A stretch of DNA of 34,407 nt from Helicobacteraceae bacterium (lineage in GTDB: Bacteria > Campylobacterota > Campylobacteria > Campylobacterales > Sulfurimonadaceae): contig JALWKG010000351.1 in the NCBI GenBank assembly GCA_027081565.1, forward strand, positions 1 through 34,407, in the 5' to 3' direction. Shown piece after piece: positions 23,605-32,173 of this stretch. How positions within the stretch are numbered: position 1 is the stretch's first letter; each line of letters begins with the position of its first letter. Position numbers and translations under genes: made by a program. The notes below the pieces were generated by a model, which was not told where the DNA came from, did no database searches, and saw nothing but the letters and a program-made list of their open reading frames with translations.

Positions 23605-24066
23605 TTACCTATTATAAAACAGCTCTATGCACTTTTTAAAGTCACTGCAGCGTACACAACGCACAAAACGGCGCTGCTCTTTAGGCAGTGTGTAGCTCGC
23701 TCCATTTCCAAAGTCTACAACCCAGGCATGGGGCGCGTTCCAGGCATAGGTACTCGCCGTCCAGTAGGTGGCATTTTTTTTGTAGTAGACAAAACCTTTT
23801 TGGATCTTTCTGCCTGTTGGACGACTATTATCAATAATAGTTGCCATCTCACTCTCACTCGGCAACCACCAGTCATCAAAACCCGCATAGTCAAGCGACT
23901 CGCAGTTCTCTTTGGCCTCATTCCATGTCAGGATAACCCCACGGTTTTCAGCCACGTCTTGCCACATAAAAGCGGTCTTGGGGTCAGTTAAGGTCCGTGC
24001 ATTGAGATCTGTAAGCAGTACCAGAAGTACTAAAACAGTCCAAGGCAACGCTCTAAAACTTAGCAC
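23605..24066 (-). CDS. Secreted DUF1566 (Lcl-type) protein
   Basis: A protein of 153 residues with an N-terminal signal (about 8-23, cut near 'LNA'). The mature part is a DUF1566 domain: 'TLTDPKTAFMWQD', 'WNEAKENCESLDYAGFDDWWLPSESEM' and 'YWTASTY...AWVVDFGNG', ending with a 'RFVRCVR' strand. This C-type-lectin-like fold is common in exported proteins of unknown role. Cys at about 54, 137, 140 and 146 could form disulfides. The start is GTG and overlaps the receptor gene by 14 bp. Last gene of the TonB operon and probably a periplasmic or surface accessory. Confidence 0.8.
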   Translation of the reverse strand: MLSFRALPWTVLVLLVLLTDLNARTLTDPKTAFMWQDVAENRGVILTWNEAKENCESLDYAGFDDWWLPSESEMATIIDNSRPTGRKIQKGFVYYKKNATYWTASTYAWNAPHAWVVDFGNGASYTLPKEQRRFVRCVRCSDFKKCIELFYNR

Positions 24067-27000
24067 TTATAGATGCCGAATATGAACGGCCAGTTTTATA
24101 CTTTAAGGTCACATTGTCACCCTGCTTCCAAAGTGTCTCATCGTTGAGTATGTTTTTGATCTTAAAGGTAAAAGCCATCTTGCTGTTCAGTGCATCGACC
24201 TTAAACTGCTCGATCCATGTAAAGTCCAACAGGTTTGGCGGTACTTCATAATCATCTAAAGCGTAGACCACTGTCCCATTTTTCAAAGCAACACGCATAA
24301 GACGCTCAGACATTTTGTTAAACGAGAGGTTCAAGGTTCTGTCTTCACTCTCTTCATAACTCAATGAGAGGTTAAGAACCTGTGGTGAAAGCCCCTGCAG
24401 TCCACGATTTTGTGTGACATACTTGCTCTTTTGCTCCTCTGATAGTTGCACTTGGGACGCAATGTAAGTGTAGTTTCCAGAGAAGACCATGTGGTAAAAA
24501 AAGCTGTGTAAAAAGCCCAAATTTTTATACCAACCTATCTCTATACCCGCCAGGTCTGCCGACTTCGAGTTCTCAAACGAGTAGCGCGGCAGGGTTCCTG
24601 TTGTAAACTCCTGAGTATCTTCTATGGGGTTGGCCATATGTTTGTAAAATGTCGAGAAGTTGACACTGTCTGTTGGCGAAAAGAAGAAGTCATAACGCAG
24701 ATCCACACTCTGCACATCCGTCTCAATCAGGTCCGGATTACCAGAGACCTTGGCTAAAAAAACAGGGTGTATAAACTCAGCATCCACAAACTCTCTAAAG
24801 TCCGGGTAAACAAAGGTCTCACCATAAGCAAACTTTAGCTGGTTGGCATCATTGATAGCATACTTGGCACCAATACTTGGCAGAAACTTCTGAAAAGCCA
24901 GGGTGTTGGTCTCAGTGGTTACGATGTTGCGCTCAACTGCATACTGGTCCACACTCTGACTCAAGTCCACATAACGACCACCATAAGTGATATCAACACC
25001 CTCTAGTGGCTTTAAAAGACCCTTTAGATAGAGGGCATTTCTGCTTAATGAAGCATCAAACTGATCTTTTGGCTTAGAGGTGACATCATAGGTAAGATCG
25101 GTTCCATTTCCATAGTTCAAGATATCGTTCATAGAACCTGTACTGATCGCAGGGTCAGTGATCTTGCTCTGAACCGTCAACTCCAGACGTCTACCCTCAC
25201 GCTCTTTAAGCTCTGAGACCAGACCGAGTTCAATATAATCTTCATCACTGAAAAAAGAGATCATCGAACGATTTTTCAGCGTCAGGTTGAAAAGATCGTC
25301 CTTTGTCGTTCTGCTGTTATAAGTCAGACGAGACTGTCGTGCCTGAAACTCGTAAGGCTTGGAAGCATCCAGACGGGTATAGTCATAGTAGATGTCATTA
25401 GGCACATACTCACTGGCTGTTGCATACTCAAAACCTACATCAAAACGGTTTTTAACACCAAGGTCATAATCAACACCTCCATAAAACTGGTTTGTCCACA
25501 ACTCACGCTCTTGCCACTCAAAATAGTTTTGTAACTCATCTGAGTTGTTCTCTCCAAAGGTACCTGAGACCGAACGGGTCTGGTCGAGTGTGTTTAGAAC
25601 ATATAACATGGTGTAACCCATGTCAAGATTACGATACTTATAATTTAGGTTCAAAAGCCCGCCATGTTGGTAGTTTGTCTTAAACTGGTCTGTCACCGCA
25701 GTGTTGTCAGGCGTGCTCTCTTGAACACCATCTTTTGATGTCAGGTAGTCATGAGAGGTATAACTAACAAGCTTGGACTCTTTTTTATAACCATAAGAGC
25801 CCAAAACACTCACTTTATGATCATTATTGATCGTCCAGCTTTTAGAGACTTCCAACTGTGCCTCACCACCCATGGGGACTTTCTCTGCATAATTGTTGGC
25901 GTCACGCTCTTGCAACATCGACTGCATCTGTTGTGGTGTCTCTTTGAGTGAAGGTTTTCTCTCACCAATCACAACATCCTGTGAAGCAACAAAGGCCTCG
26001 TTAAAAGGTCTGTACGAGCTGTCATACCCGGTCCAGTCACTGGGAGCACCCTTATAACTGTAGACTTCATCTCCATACGAGTCATGGGCATTGAGTCCCA
26101 GTTTCAGTTTGACATAGTCCTCATCGGAGCTCTTTTTGGTACGGATGTTGACATAACCACCACCAAAGGCACCCGTAATATCCGGGGTAAAACTCTTTTG
26201 TACCTGAAGAGTGCCTATAACACCACTAGGGAACATGTCCAACGGGACCGTTCTTTTTGTCGGGTTTGGAGAGGGCAGAGACATGCCATTGAGCTCTGTA
26301 GCCGAGTAGCGATCACCCAGTCCACGAACATAGATATATTTTCCACCCATAATAGTCACACCTGCAACACGTTTGAGTGCACTCGCAGCATTGGAGTCAC
26401 CCTGTTTGGACATCTGCTCAGCACCAATAATACTTGCAATAGAGTCACTGTTACGCTCTTCTGCCATCACTGCAGCTACACTACCCTCGACCTGAGGGGC
26501 AAGTACCACAAACTCTTCGAGTTCCATTGCTGCCGGTGTCAACTCAACAGACTTCATCACTGTCTCATCTTTGAGGACATTGACCTTTATGGTCTGCGCA
26601 CTAAAACTGCTATGGATGATAGAGAGGGTCTGCTCTCCTACCGGAGCTTCGATAATGACATGGCCCTGCTTGTCACTTTTGACATCAACATTCAAGCCTT
26701 TGACAAAGACACGTGCCCCCTCTATCGCCGCATCGTTTTCGGCTGAACGCAGGGTAAGTTGTACAAAACCTTCTGCAGCGATCGCTTTAGTGACATTGTG
26801 CTCTACACTGGCACTTTTAGGTGCCTCTTCATCTTCAAAAGCAAGGGTATTGTCTTCTTTTAACATGATGATAAGTTGGGACTCTTTGCCTTTTTTGATC
26901 ACAAAGTTTTTTCGAACGAAAGCCTGAGGTTTCCCTGCACTTTTGGTCACTACCTGCATCTGGTAACTTCCAACCGGTAAGACCGTATAGAGCGCACCAT

Positions 27001-27196
27001 CGCTGTCGGTCTGAAACTCTGCGTGTTTGTTGTATGAACCGGGGTTGTCTATACGTACTGCATCACTCTTTTTAAAGATGATGACTTTTTGTTGGGCTAA
27101 AGGCTTGCCCTCTTTCATGATGATCAGTGAAAACTCACCGGTGTCGATCGCTAACAATGACGTTGCAAAAGCGATTAGTAGCAGTAAGGTTCTCAC
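24053..27196 (-). CDS. TonB-dependent outer-membrane receptor with two carboxypeptidase-regulatory-like domains
   Basis: A protein of 1047 residues. Signal peptide 1-16; a first beta-sandwich 'carboxypeptidase regulatory-like' region (about 20-115), a second (about 143-222); a TonB-box-like 'EEFVVLA' (227-233); a plug domain (about 245-355) with 'ALKRVAGVTIMGGKYIYVRGLGDRYS' and 'GGGYVNIRTKK'; then a 22-strand-type barrel ending in 'YSASISAKF', with the terminal Phe used for BAM recognition. The substrate is not evident. The extra N-terminal domains resemble receptors for large or surface-bound ligands rather than siderophores. GTG start, overlapping the TPR gene's stop by 4 bp. Confidence 0.93.
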   Translation of the reverse strand: MRTLLLLIAFATSLLAIDTGEFSLIIMKEGKPLAQQKVIIFKKSDAVRIDNPGSYNKHAEFQTDSDGALYTVLPVGSYQMQVVTKSAGKPQAFVRKNFVIKKGKESQLIIMLKEDNTLAFEDEEAPKSASVEHNVTKAIAAEGFVQLTLRSAENDAAIEGARVFVKGLNVDVKSDKQGHVIIEAPVGEQTLSIIHSSFSAQTIKVNVLKDETVMKSVELTPAAMELEEFVVLAPQVEGSVAAVMAEERNSDSIASIIGAEQMSKQGDSNAASALKRVAGVTIMGGKYIYVRGLGDRYSATELNGMSLPSPNPTKRTVPLDMFPSGVIGTLQVQKSFTPDITGAFGGGYVNIRTKKSSDEDYVKLKLGLNAHDSYGDEVYSYKGAPSDWTGYDSSYRPFNEAFVASQDVVIGERKPSLKETPQQMQSMLQERDANNYAEKVPMGGEAQLEVSKSWTINNDHKVSVLGSYGYKKESKLVSYTSHDYLTSKDGVQESTPDNTAVTDQFKTNYQHGGLLNLNYKYRNLDMGYTMLYVLNTLDQTRSVSGTFGENNSDELQNYFEWQERELWTNQFYGGVDYDLGVKNRFDVGFEYATASEYVPNDIYYDYTRLDASKPYEFQARQSRLTYNSRTTKDDLFNLTLKNRSMISFFSDEDYIELGLVSELKEREGRRLELTVQSKITDPAISTGSMNDILNYGNGTDLTYDVTSKPKDQFDASLSRNALYLKGLLKPLEGVDITYGGRYVDLSQSVDQYAVERNIVTTETNTLAFQKFLPSIGAKYAINDANQLKFAYGETFVYPDFREFVDAEFIHPVFLAKVSGNPDLIETDVQSVDLRYDFFFSPTDSVNFSTFYKHMANPIEDTQEFTTGTLPRYSFENSKSADLAGIEIGWYKNLGFLHSFFYHMVFSGNYTYIASQVQLSEEQKSKYVTQNRGLQGLSPQVLNLSLSYEESEDRTLNLSFNKMSERLMRVALKNGTVVYALDDYEVPPNLLDFTWIEQFKVDALNSKMAFTFKIKNILNDETLWKQGDNVTLKYKTGRSYSASISAKF

Positions 27197-28338
27197 AGTT
27201 CACACTCCCATATATTGTTTTGGCATTTTTCCATGTTTTTACGTAACTCGGTCGCCTTCTCAAACAGGTCTGGACGGCTCAAGGCTTGAAGTTCACGTTC
27301 ACTCTTTTCAAAATCCGAGGTCATATAGTAGGCATAAGCCAATGCATAACGGATGTTTTCATCTTCCAGCAGTCCTGAACGCTTCAAGGCACTCGCTGTT
27401 GCGACCACTCTCTCATACTCCCCAAACTCCAGATAAATAGCAATACGCTGTTTGTACTTCTCTTTGGTGTCGGTCAGCTGTGCATTTTTGTAAAGTGCAA
27501 GGGTAAACTCTCTCGCACGTCGCAGCATCTCTGCCGCCTCTTTTGTGTACTTGGGATCTTCTATAGAAGCCTCATCAAAAAGGTTCGCTGCGGCATGGAT
27601 CATCTCCTGATCCAGGTAGAGGTGGGCCAACATCACTGTCATCTCAGCACTTTCTGGAAACTGTAGGTTCCCGGTCTCTGCCAGCTTGGTCGCTTTAAGT
27701 GTCGCTCCGCTTTTACGAAGGGCACCGACAAAAGAGAGATAGGTCTTGGCATTGGGTTTTTCATGGGCCAAGTAAACCTCAGCATCTTCTAAAGCACTCT
27801 GGTAAAGTTCCAAGGCTATGAAGTAGTTAAAACGCTGCTTGTAGGCAGGGTAGTACTCTGGAAATTTTTGGTTGATCAAGGCCAGTGTCTCTAAGGCCAT
27901 ACTCTGTTTGTCCAGCTTCCAGTAAGACTCCGCTTTAAGTGCCAAAAGCTGTGGTTTGGCGGTTGAGAGTTCACCTGCTTTCTCCAAGGCATCGATGGTC
28001 CCCTGGTAGTCACGGAGCTTGAAATTGTTCTGTGCAATATAGAGGTAGATACTTGCATCTGTCTGCCCTGCTTCTATCGCCTTGTGAAACTGCTCGTTCG
28101 CCACCTTGAAAAGCTGCTGTTTAGTAAAGATAAGCCCTTTTAGGGTGTAGAACATCACAAAGTCGAACTCCTCTTTAGTGGTGTCTGCTTCGTTGAGTGT
28201 CTCTGCCGCACGAGCGTAGTGACCATCTTTCATCAAGAGTGCTGCGAGCGCCACGTGGTCGATCTCATCACTGCTTTTTTTCTCTGCTGCAAAGAGGCTT
28301 AGTTGTAAAAGTGTCAATAGTATAAAAAATATTTTCAT
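27193..28338 (-). CDS. Exported TPR-repeat protein of the TonB system
   Basis: Signal peptide 'MKIFFILLTLLQLSLFA', then about nine helical TPR-like repeats (e.g. 'YARAAETLNEA', 'ANEQFHKAIEAG', 'YQGTIDALEKAGEL', 'FEKSERELQALS'). A periplasmic TPR protein next to TonB is typical of TonB2/TtpC clusters and probably helps assemble the Ton complex or present the receptor. I chose the ATG at 28338, 10 bp past the tonB stop with AAGAGAAG as ribosome site, over a TTG at 28362 that would spoil the signal peptide. The mature protein is about 360 residues and ends in a Cys-containing 'CQNNIWECEL'. Confidence 0.85.
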   Translation of the reverse strand: MKIFFILLTLLQLSLFAAEKKSSDEIDHVALAALLMKDGHYARAAETLNEADTTKEEFDFVMFYTLKGLIFTKQQLFKVANEQFHKAIEAGQTDASIYLYIAQNNFKLRDYQGTIDALEKAGELSTAKPQLLALKAESYWKLDKQSMALETLALINQKFPEYYPAYKQRFNYFIALELYQSALEDAEVYLAHEKPNAKTYLSFVGALRKSGATLKATKLAETGNLQFPESAEMTVMLAHLYLDQEMIHAAANLFDEASIEDPKYTKEAAEMLRRAREFTLALYKNAQLTDTKEKYKQRIAIYLEFGEYERVVATASALKRSGLLEDENIRYALAYAYYMTSDFEKSERELQALSRPDLFEKATELRKNMEKCQNNIWECEL

Positions 28339-28348
28339 TATGCTTCTC

Positions 28349-28984
28349 TTATTGGAGATCAAATCTGATCTTCTGTTTGGCCCAGACTTTGACGTTTTGA
28401 CCCTTGTACTGTGCCGGGGTAAAGACCCAACTTCTCACACCTGCTTTTGCCACATCATCAAATACACCCGCAGGTTCTGACTGAAGGACTTTGACCTTCT
28501 CGACCTGACCACTTTTGTTGATGAGTAAGTTCATCAAAACAAAGCCTGTTACACCATTTTTACGTGCTGACTTTGGGTACTCCATAGCGGAACGCTGCGC
28601 CGGTTTGGGCTTAACATCGACCGAGTCGCCTGTCATCACCACATCTTTGCCCACATCACCCAGCAAGTTATCGTCCATCCCCATGTCGTCACTTGCAAAA
28701 GCATCCAGACCCGTGTCGATACCACTTAGAGACGAGCTCATGTTGGGTGTCGGCGCGGAACGTCTCTTTTGCGCTTTTTTGCGCTTTGGCTTCGGTTTTG
28801 GCTTCGGTTTTGGCTTGGGCTTGACCATCTTCTGGATCTCGAAGTTGGCACTGCTCGCCTTTTTCTTGGTCTCATGCACTCCGCCCGCCTCATTCATCAT
28901 GATGACGGTGCCAAAGACAAAGACCACACCAAAGATCATCCAGAGAAAAGACTTGATGTAGAGGCTCAGTGTTGGTTTACGCAC
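28349..28984 (-). CDS. tonB: TonB (TonB2-type) energy transducer
   Basis: A protein of 211 residues. One membrane helix (about 11-30), then a basic Pro-Lys spacer (about 53-68, mostly KP repeats) and a C-terminal TonB domain (about 130-211) with 'MEYPKSARKNGVTGFVLMNLLINKSGQVEKV' features and 'FTPAQYKGQNV'. It spans the periplasm and energises the receptor encoded downstream. The membrane helix has no His of the classical SxxxH type, as in some TonB2 proteins. Start GTG, 1 bp after the exbD stop. The KP spacer is encoded by a 12-bp DNA tandem repeat. Confidence 0.93.
   Translation of the reverse strand: MRKPTLSLYIKSFLWMIFGVVFVFGTVIMMNEAGGVHETKKKASSANFEIQKMVKPKPKPKPKPKPKRKKAQKRRSAPTPNMSSSLSGIDTGLDAFASDDMGMDDNLLGDVGKDVVMTGDSVDVKPKPAQRSAMEYPKSARKNGVTGFVLMNLLINKSGQVEKVKVLQSEPAGVFDDVAKAGVRSWVFTPAQYKGQNVKVWAKQKIRFDLQ
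28788..28823. repeat. 12-bp tandem repeat in tonB
   Basis: GGCTTCGGTTTT occurs at 28788-28799 and 28800-28811, followed by the degenerate GGCTTGGGCTT. The repeat encodes Lys-Pro pairs of the TonB spacer. The unit is in frame, so copy-number changes would only alter spacer length. Confidence 0.7.
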
Positions 28985-28985
28985 C

Positions 28986-29390
28986 CTAGCCGACCTCTTT
29001 TTTAGTCGCTACCGCAACATCACTCGCACCCGAAAGACGACACTGATCGACCACATCTATGAGTTTGTCCACAGAGATGGTGTCATCCGTGATGACCAGT
29101 ACCGACTTCTCAGTCGCAGCACGCAGCATCTCACGAAGTTTTCCCTGGATCGCCCAGGTCTTTACCGGCTGACCATCTACATAGGTCTCACCGGTGTTGT
29201 CGATGTAGACACGGATCACCTTCGAAGATGTACGAGAAGCAGAAGATGCTCCTGGACGTTCAAGGTCGAGTTTCATATCTTTGGTAAAGGTCGAACTCAC
29301 CATAAAAAAGATCAACAATATAAACACCATGTCGATCAGTGGTGACATATCGACATCGCTGACATGCTCTTTTTTTCTTCTAAACTTCAT
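28986..29390 (-). CDS. exbD: ExbD/TolR-type biopolymer transport protein
   Basis: The small ion-channel partner of ExbB. A cytosolic basic N-terminus (FRRKK), one membrane helix with the essential Asp20 in 'SPLIDMVFILLIFF', and a periplasmic domain with 'IRVYIDNTGETYVDGQPV' and the ExbD-like 'VLVITDDTISVDKLIDVVDQC'. It is 134 residues from the ATG at 29390, chosen because AAAGGAAG lies just upstream; a GTG at 29414 extends the frame but has no ribosome site. The start overlaps the exbB end by 11 bp. Confidence 0.95.
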   Translation of the reverse strand: MKFRRKKEHVSDVDMSPLIDMVFILLIFFMVSSTFTKDMKLDLERPGASSASRTSSKVIRVYIDNTGETYVDGQPVKTWAIQGKLREMLRAATEKSVLVITDDTISVDKLIDVVDQCRLSGASDVAVATKKEVG

Positions 29391-29997
29391 GATCTTCCTT
29401 TGTCTCTTTGACACATAATATATCTTTGATCTGTTCCAACTCTAACTCCATCACATGGCTTCTACGATCGAGCAGACGTCCGATGATGACTCCGGGGACC
29501 GCTACGACCAGACCCAGTTGCGTGGTGAAAAGTGCCTGAGAGATACCCCCTGCGATACCCCCACTCTGAGAGAAGAGTGAGGCTGATGCCAGAGAGTCAA
29601 AAGTCTCTATCATCCCCACTACTGTTCCCAAAAGTCCGATAAGCGGTGCAATAGCCACGAGGGTCATCACCATCTTGGAGTATTTTCTGATCGCCACTTC
29701 ATACTCATAGAACTTGTCATCGATAAGCTTACGCGCCATCTTGCTGCGACCAAACTCGTTGACGATTGCCATAGCATCCTGGATGGCACTGTCGATCAGA
29801 CCCGCTACCTTGGTACGTTTATGTTCGTCATACTTTCTGATGAGCGTACGCACACTCTTTTTCGAGCCACGCTTGAGGGTATGGAACCGAAACCCCAGTC
29901 CAAACCACAAAAACATCGCAGCGAAAAAGAGCGGCCACATCACAAAGCCGCCGCTGTGCATGTACTCCAGAAAGCCTTCTATATAGACGCCTATCAT
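29380..29997 (-). CDS. exbB: ExbB (TonB2-type) proton channel subunit
   Basis: MotA/TolQ/ExbB family, 205 residues with three membrane segments: about 16-34, 108-131 ('VAIAPLIGLLGTVVGMIETFD'), and 149-171 ('QALFTTQLGLVVAVPGVIIGRLL'). With ExbD it uses the proton motive force to drive TonB. The short, non-extended form next to a long TtpC-like paralogue matches TonB2 systems. The ATG overlaps the TtpC-like stop by one base (TAATG). Confidence 0.95.
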   Translation of the reverse strand: MIGVYIEGFLEYMHSGGFVMWPLFFAAMFLWFGLGFRFHTLKRGSKKSVRTLIRKYDEHKRTKVAGLIDSAIQDAMAIVNEFGRSKMARKLIDDKFYEYEVAIRKYSKMVMTLVAIAPLIGLLGTVVGMIETFDSLASASLFSQSGGIAGGISQALFTTQLGLVVAVPGVIIGRLLDRRSHVMELELEQIKDILCVKETKEDHEV

Positions 29998-31310
29998 TAT
30001 TTGGTCTTGTTGTACTCGTTAATGACGTGAAGTGCTGAGTGCTCCATCGCATCTTTAATCTTCTCTGCCCAGGCGCTTAACATGTTTCCGACAAGCAACA
30101 TCGGGATGGCGACGATAAGACCCAGCTCCGTTGTCACAAGTGCGATAGAGATACCCCCTGAAAGCAGTTTCGGATCACCCGTACCAAACTCCGTGATGAT
30201 GTCAAAAGTCGCGATCATTCCCGTTACCGTTCCAAGTAGTCCTAGAAGAGGCGCCACGGCAGCGATCACCATGATGGCAGAACCAAAACGGTCTAGTCTG
30301 CTGCTCTCATGCATGATCGACTCCATGACCACATCTTCAACATGCTCACGTTCTGCATCGAGGTTACGTACAGTTGCTTTAAGTACACGCGCCGTTGCCC
30401 CTTTTTTATCTTTCAAAAAGGCAAGCGTTTTCTCTTGTCCACCCTCTTTAAGTTGAACAATGGTTGCTTTGGCCAGAGGTCCAGTTGCAGAACCGGCACC
30501 CATTAAGAAGATGGATCTCAAAAGTGCCAGTAGCAGACCAAAAAGACCAAGACCGATGATCACCCAACCAATGATCCCACCTGAGTCGATGACCGAGTAG
30601 ATCGTCTTCTCTGTTTTATCTTCGATCTCTTTGATGCTGTTTTCAAAAATAAATATGTGTAAAGTCTCTGGCATCTTGCCCTCAGCTAAAGCTTTTGCTG
30701 TTTCAACTGCTGCTGGCTCATCATAAAGTTTGAACTTGTTCTCGCCTGCCGGGACCAAAGCACCTGCATTTTGACCATCTACACCAAAACGTGCGATGTT
30801 TCCGACTTTGACCACCGTACCCAGTTTCTCTGTTCCATCGTTAAGATAAAAAGGTGCCTTGGTCACTTCAATGGTGGAAAGTCTTTGAATCAATGCATTA
30901 GAGGTGCTGAAGATCGTTTTTAAAGCTTCCTGATAATGATCTTTATCAGCTTCAATATTGATACCGTAAGGCTTGAGTGAAGAGTGCGCCTGCAGCACTA
31001 CCGCTTCGACCATAGAGACATCATCACTGACGTTTTGTGCGTTTTGCTGCGCGACATAAAGTGCATCGTTAAGACGCTCGCTCTGTGCCTGACGTGCAAG
31101 TACCTTGTTCTGAAGTGCAATAAGTTCAGACCTGGTCGCTTTGAGCTTTTGGGCATTTTCAGACTTCACACGCTCCAAACGGCTGGTCAACATCTTCTTT
31201 TGTGCCTTCATAAAAGCAAACTCTTTGGCGTATGCACGCTCCAGTTGTGTATCCGTCGCTCCAAAAAGTGTTGCAGAAAGCAGCATTAAAGCGAGTAGTA
31301 ACTTTTTCAT
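29997..31310 (-). CDS. TtpC-like long ExbB-family protein
   Basis: A protein of 437 residues. Signal peptide (about 1-18), then a long periplasmic coiled coil (about 20-100) and a mixed domain (about 110-235) absent from ordinary ExbB. The C-terminal half is an ExbB/TolQ domain: 'GIIGWVIIGLGLFGLLLALL' (about 245-265), 'APLLGLLGTVTGMIATFD' (about 353-370) and 'IALVTTELGLIVAIPMLLVGN' (about 389-409). This is the architecture of TtpC, the extra inner-membrane component of Vibrio TonB2 systems. The start overlaps the DUF3450 stop by one base. Confidence 0.9.
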   Translation of the reverse strand: MKKLLLALMLLSATLFGATDTQLERAYAKEFAFMKAQKKMLTSRLERVKSENAQKLKATRSELIALQNKVLARQAQSERLNDALYVAQQNAQNVSDDVSMVEAVVLQAHSSLKPYGINIEADKDHYQEALKTIFSTSNALIQRLSTIEVTKAPFYLNDGTEKLGTVVKVGNIARFGVDGQNAGALVPAGENKFKLYDEPAAVETAKALAEGKMPETLHIFIFENSIKEIEDKTEKTIYSVIDSGGIIGWVIIGLGLFGLLLALLRSIFLMGAGSATGPLAKATIVQLKEGGQEKTLAFLKDKKGATARVLKATVRNLDAEREHVEDVVMESIMHESSRLDRFGSAIMVIAAVAPLLGLLGTVTGMIATFDIITEFGTGDPKLLSGGISIALVTTELGLIVAIPMLLVGNMLSAWAEKIKDAMEHSALHVINEYNKTK

Positions 31311-32068
31311 TATTTCACCTCCGTAACAACAAGAGCATTAGGCAGTGTGAAGTACCCTGTTCTGATCTGCTTTTTAAAGGCATCGAAGATCGAAGCGATC
31401 TGAACCTTTTCATCTTTGGAAAGGACCTCTTTGTAGTTCCAGCCATTGTCATCTTTGACCACATAACCCATCTCGTCGTTAGGTGTCTTGAAGAACATCA
31501 TCATCGTTCCCACACGCGCCACTTCAGCAAGGCGGTCTTGACCATTAAGGTTGATGGTCTGCTTGAAGATGCCGTTCTCTTTACTCATGCGGATCGCGTC
31601 ACCGTAAGCGTTCCATGTCAGCGCCAGACCTTTTTGTGCGGTCACCTCATCGTTTTGAACCTGCTTTTGGATGCGGTGAATATCAGCGATACGGTCTTCT
31701 GTTTTAAAAGGGATCTGTCTCTGAATGGTTTTTTCAAGTGTCGCCAGAGCTTCAAGTACGATCGGCTTCAGACCGACAGAGTTCTTACCCGCCTCTTTCA
31801 CCTCTTTTTTGACCTTGGCCATCTCTACCTGCAGCTGTTTGATGCGCAACTCTTCTCTGGCGATAATAGACTCAAGATCGTTTTTCTGCATACGAAGTGA
31901 TTTCATCTCACCTTTGTAGCTGTCTTTTTCGTCAGCGATAGCGCTGTCAAGCTGCTCGACCTCGGCACGTAACTTCATCAACGATTCCGCCATGTTGTCA
32001 CTGCTCGCCATCAAAGACGTACCCGCGATCAACACACTCAAAGCAATATTTCGTATTTTTGTAGACAT
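31310..32068 (-). CDS. DUF3450 periplasmic coiled-coil protein (first gene of the TonB operon)
   Basis: A protein of 252 residues with a signal peptide (about 1-22) and a long coiled coil (about 25-95) followed by a DUF3450 globular part, with 'RIQKQVQNDEVTAQKGLALTWNAYGDAIRM' and 'VGTMMMFFKTPNDEMGYVVKDD' typical of that family. DUF3450 genes are known as the partner preceding TtpC in proteobacterial TonB2-type operons. Its coiled coil likely contacts the similar N-terminus of the TtpC-like protein. The ATG has GGGGAA upstream, and a strong hairpin in its leader. Confidence 0.88.
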   Translation of the reverse strand: MSTKIRNIALSVLIAGTSLMASSDNMAESLMKLRAEVEQLDSAIADEKDSYKGEMKSLRMQKNDLESIIAREELRIKQLQVEMAKVKKEVKEAGKNSVGLKPIVLEALATLEKTIQRQIPFKTEDRIADIHRIQKQVQNDEVTAQKGLALTWNAYGDAIRMSKENGIFKQTINLNGQDRLAEVARVGTMMMFFKTPNDEMGYVVKDDNGWNYKEVLSKDEKVQIASIFDAFKKQIRTGYFTLPNALVVTEVK

Positions 32069-32081
32069 GGATTCCCCATCA

Positions 32082-32099
32082 GCCTCTCAAGTGAGAGGC
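32082..32099 (-). promoter_or_regulatory. 5' UTR hairpin of the TonB operon
   Basis: GCCTCTC and GAGAGGC form a perfect 7-bp, GC-rich stem with a tetranucleotide loop. On the minus-strand transcript it lies directly before the GGGGAA ribosome site of the DUF3450 gene. It may protect the mRNA 5' end or modulate translation. Confidence 0.5.
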
Positions 32100-32120
32100 C
32101 TATAATTTAAGATGGTGAAA

Positions 32121-32126
32121 TAATAG
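32121..32126 (-). promoter_or_regulatory. candidate TonB operon -10
   Basis: On the minus strand CTATTATTTC gives a TATTAT hexamer. It starts 9 bp downstream of the last pentamer of the array (32136), a spacing seen when an OmpR/PhoB-type activator replaces the -35. The transcript would start near 32114. An ATTATA nearer the gene is an alternative. Confidence 0.4.
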
Positions 32127-32135
32127 AGTCGAGGG

Positions 32136-32173
32136 GTTACGCATACGTTACTTATGTGTAACATTTTGGTTAC
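32136..32173. promoter_or_regulatory. phased GTWAC array (putative response-regulator operator)
   Basis: GTTAC at 32136, GTTAC at 32147, GTAAC at 32158 and GTTAC at 32169 start exactly 11 bp apart, one turn each, with 6-bp spacers. The last two lie within an 8-bp dyad TGTGTAAC-N6-GTTACACA (32155-32176). Pentamers with 6-bp spacers in helical phase are the pattern of OmpR/PhoB-family sites. I recall the C. jejuni PhosR box as GTTTC-N6-GTTTC, similar in form. The regulator is not in the window. Confidence 0.6.

Noticed and set aside
26084..26746. Open frame of 220 codons on the plus strand inside the receptor gene
   Set aside because: It lies opposite the receptor, has no family-like sequence and no ribosome site; the receptor frame has clear domains.
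31232..31900. Plus-strand frame of 222 codons opposite the DUF3450 and TtpC-like genes
   Set aside because: It crosses two well-supported minus-strand genes and reads as low-complexity, Cys/Phe-rich shadow sequence.
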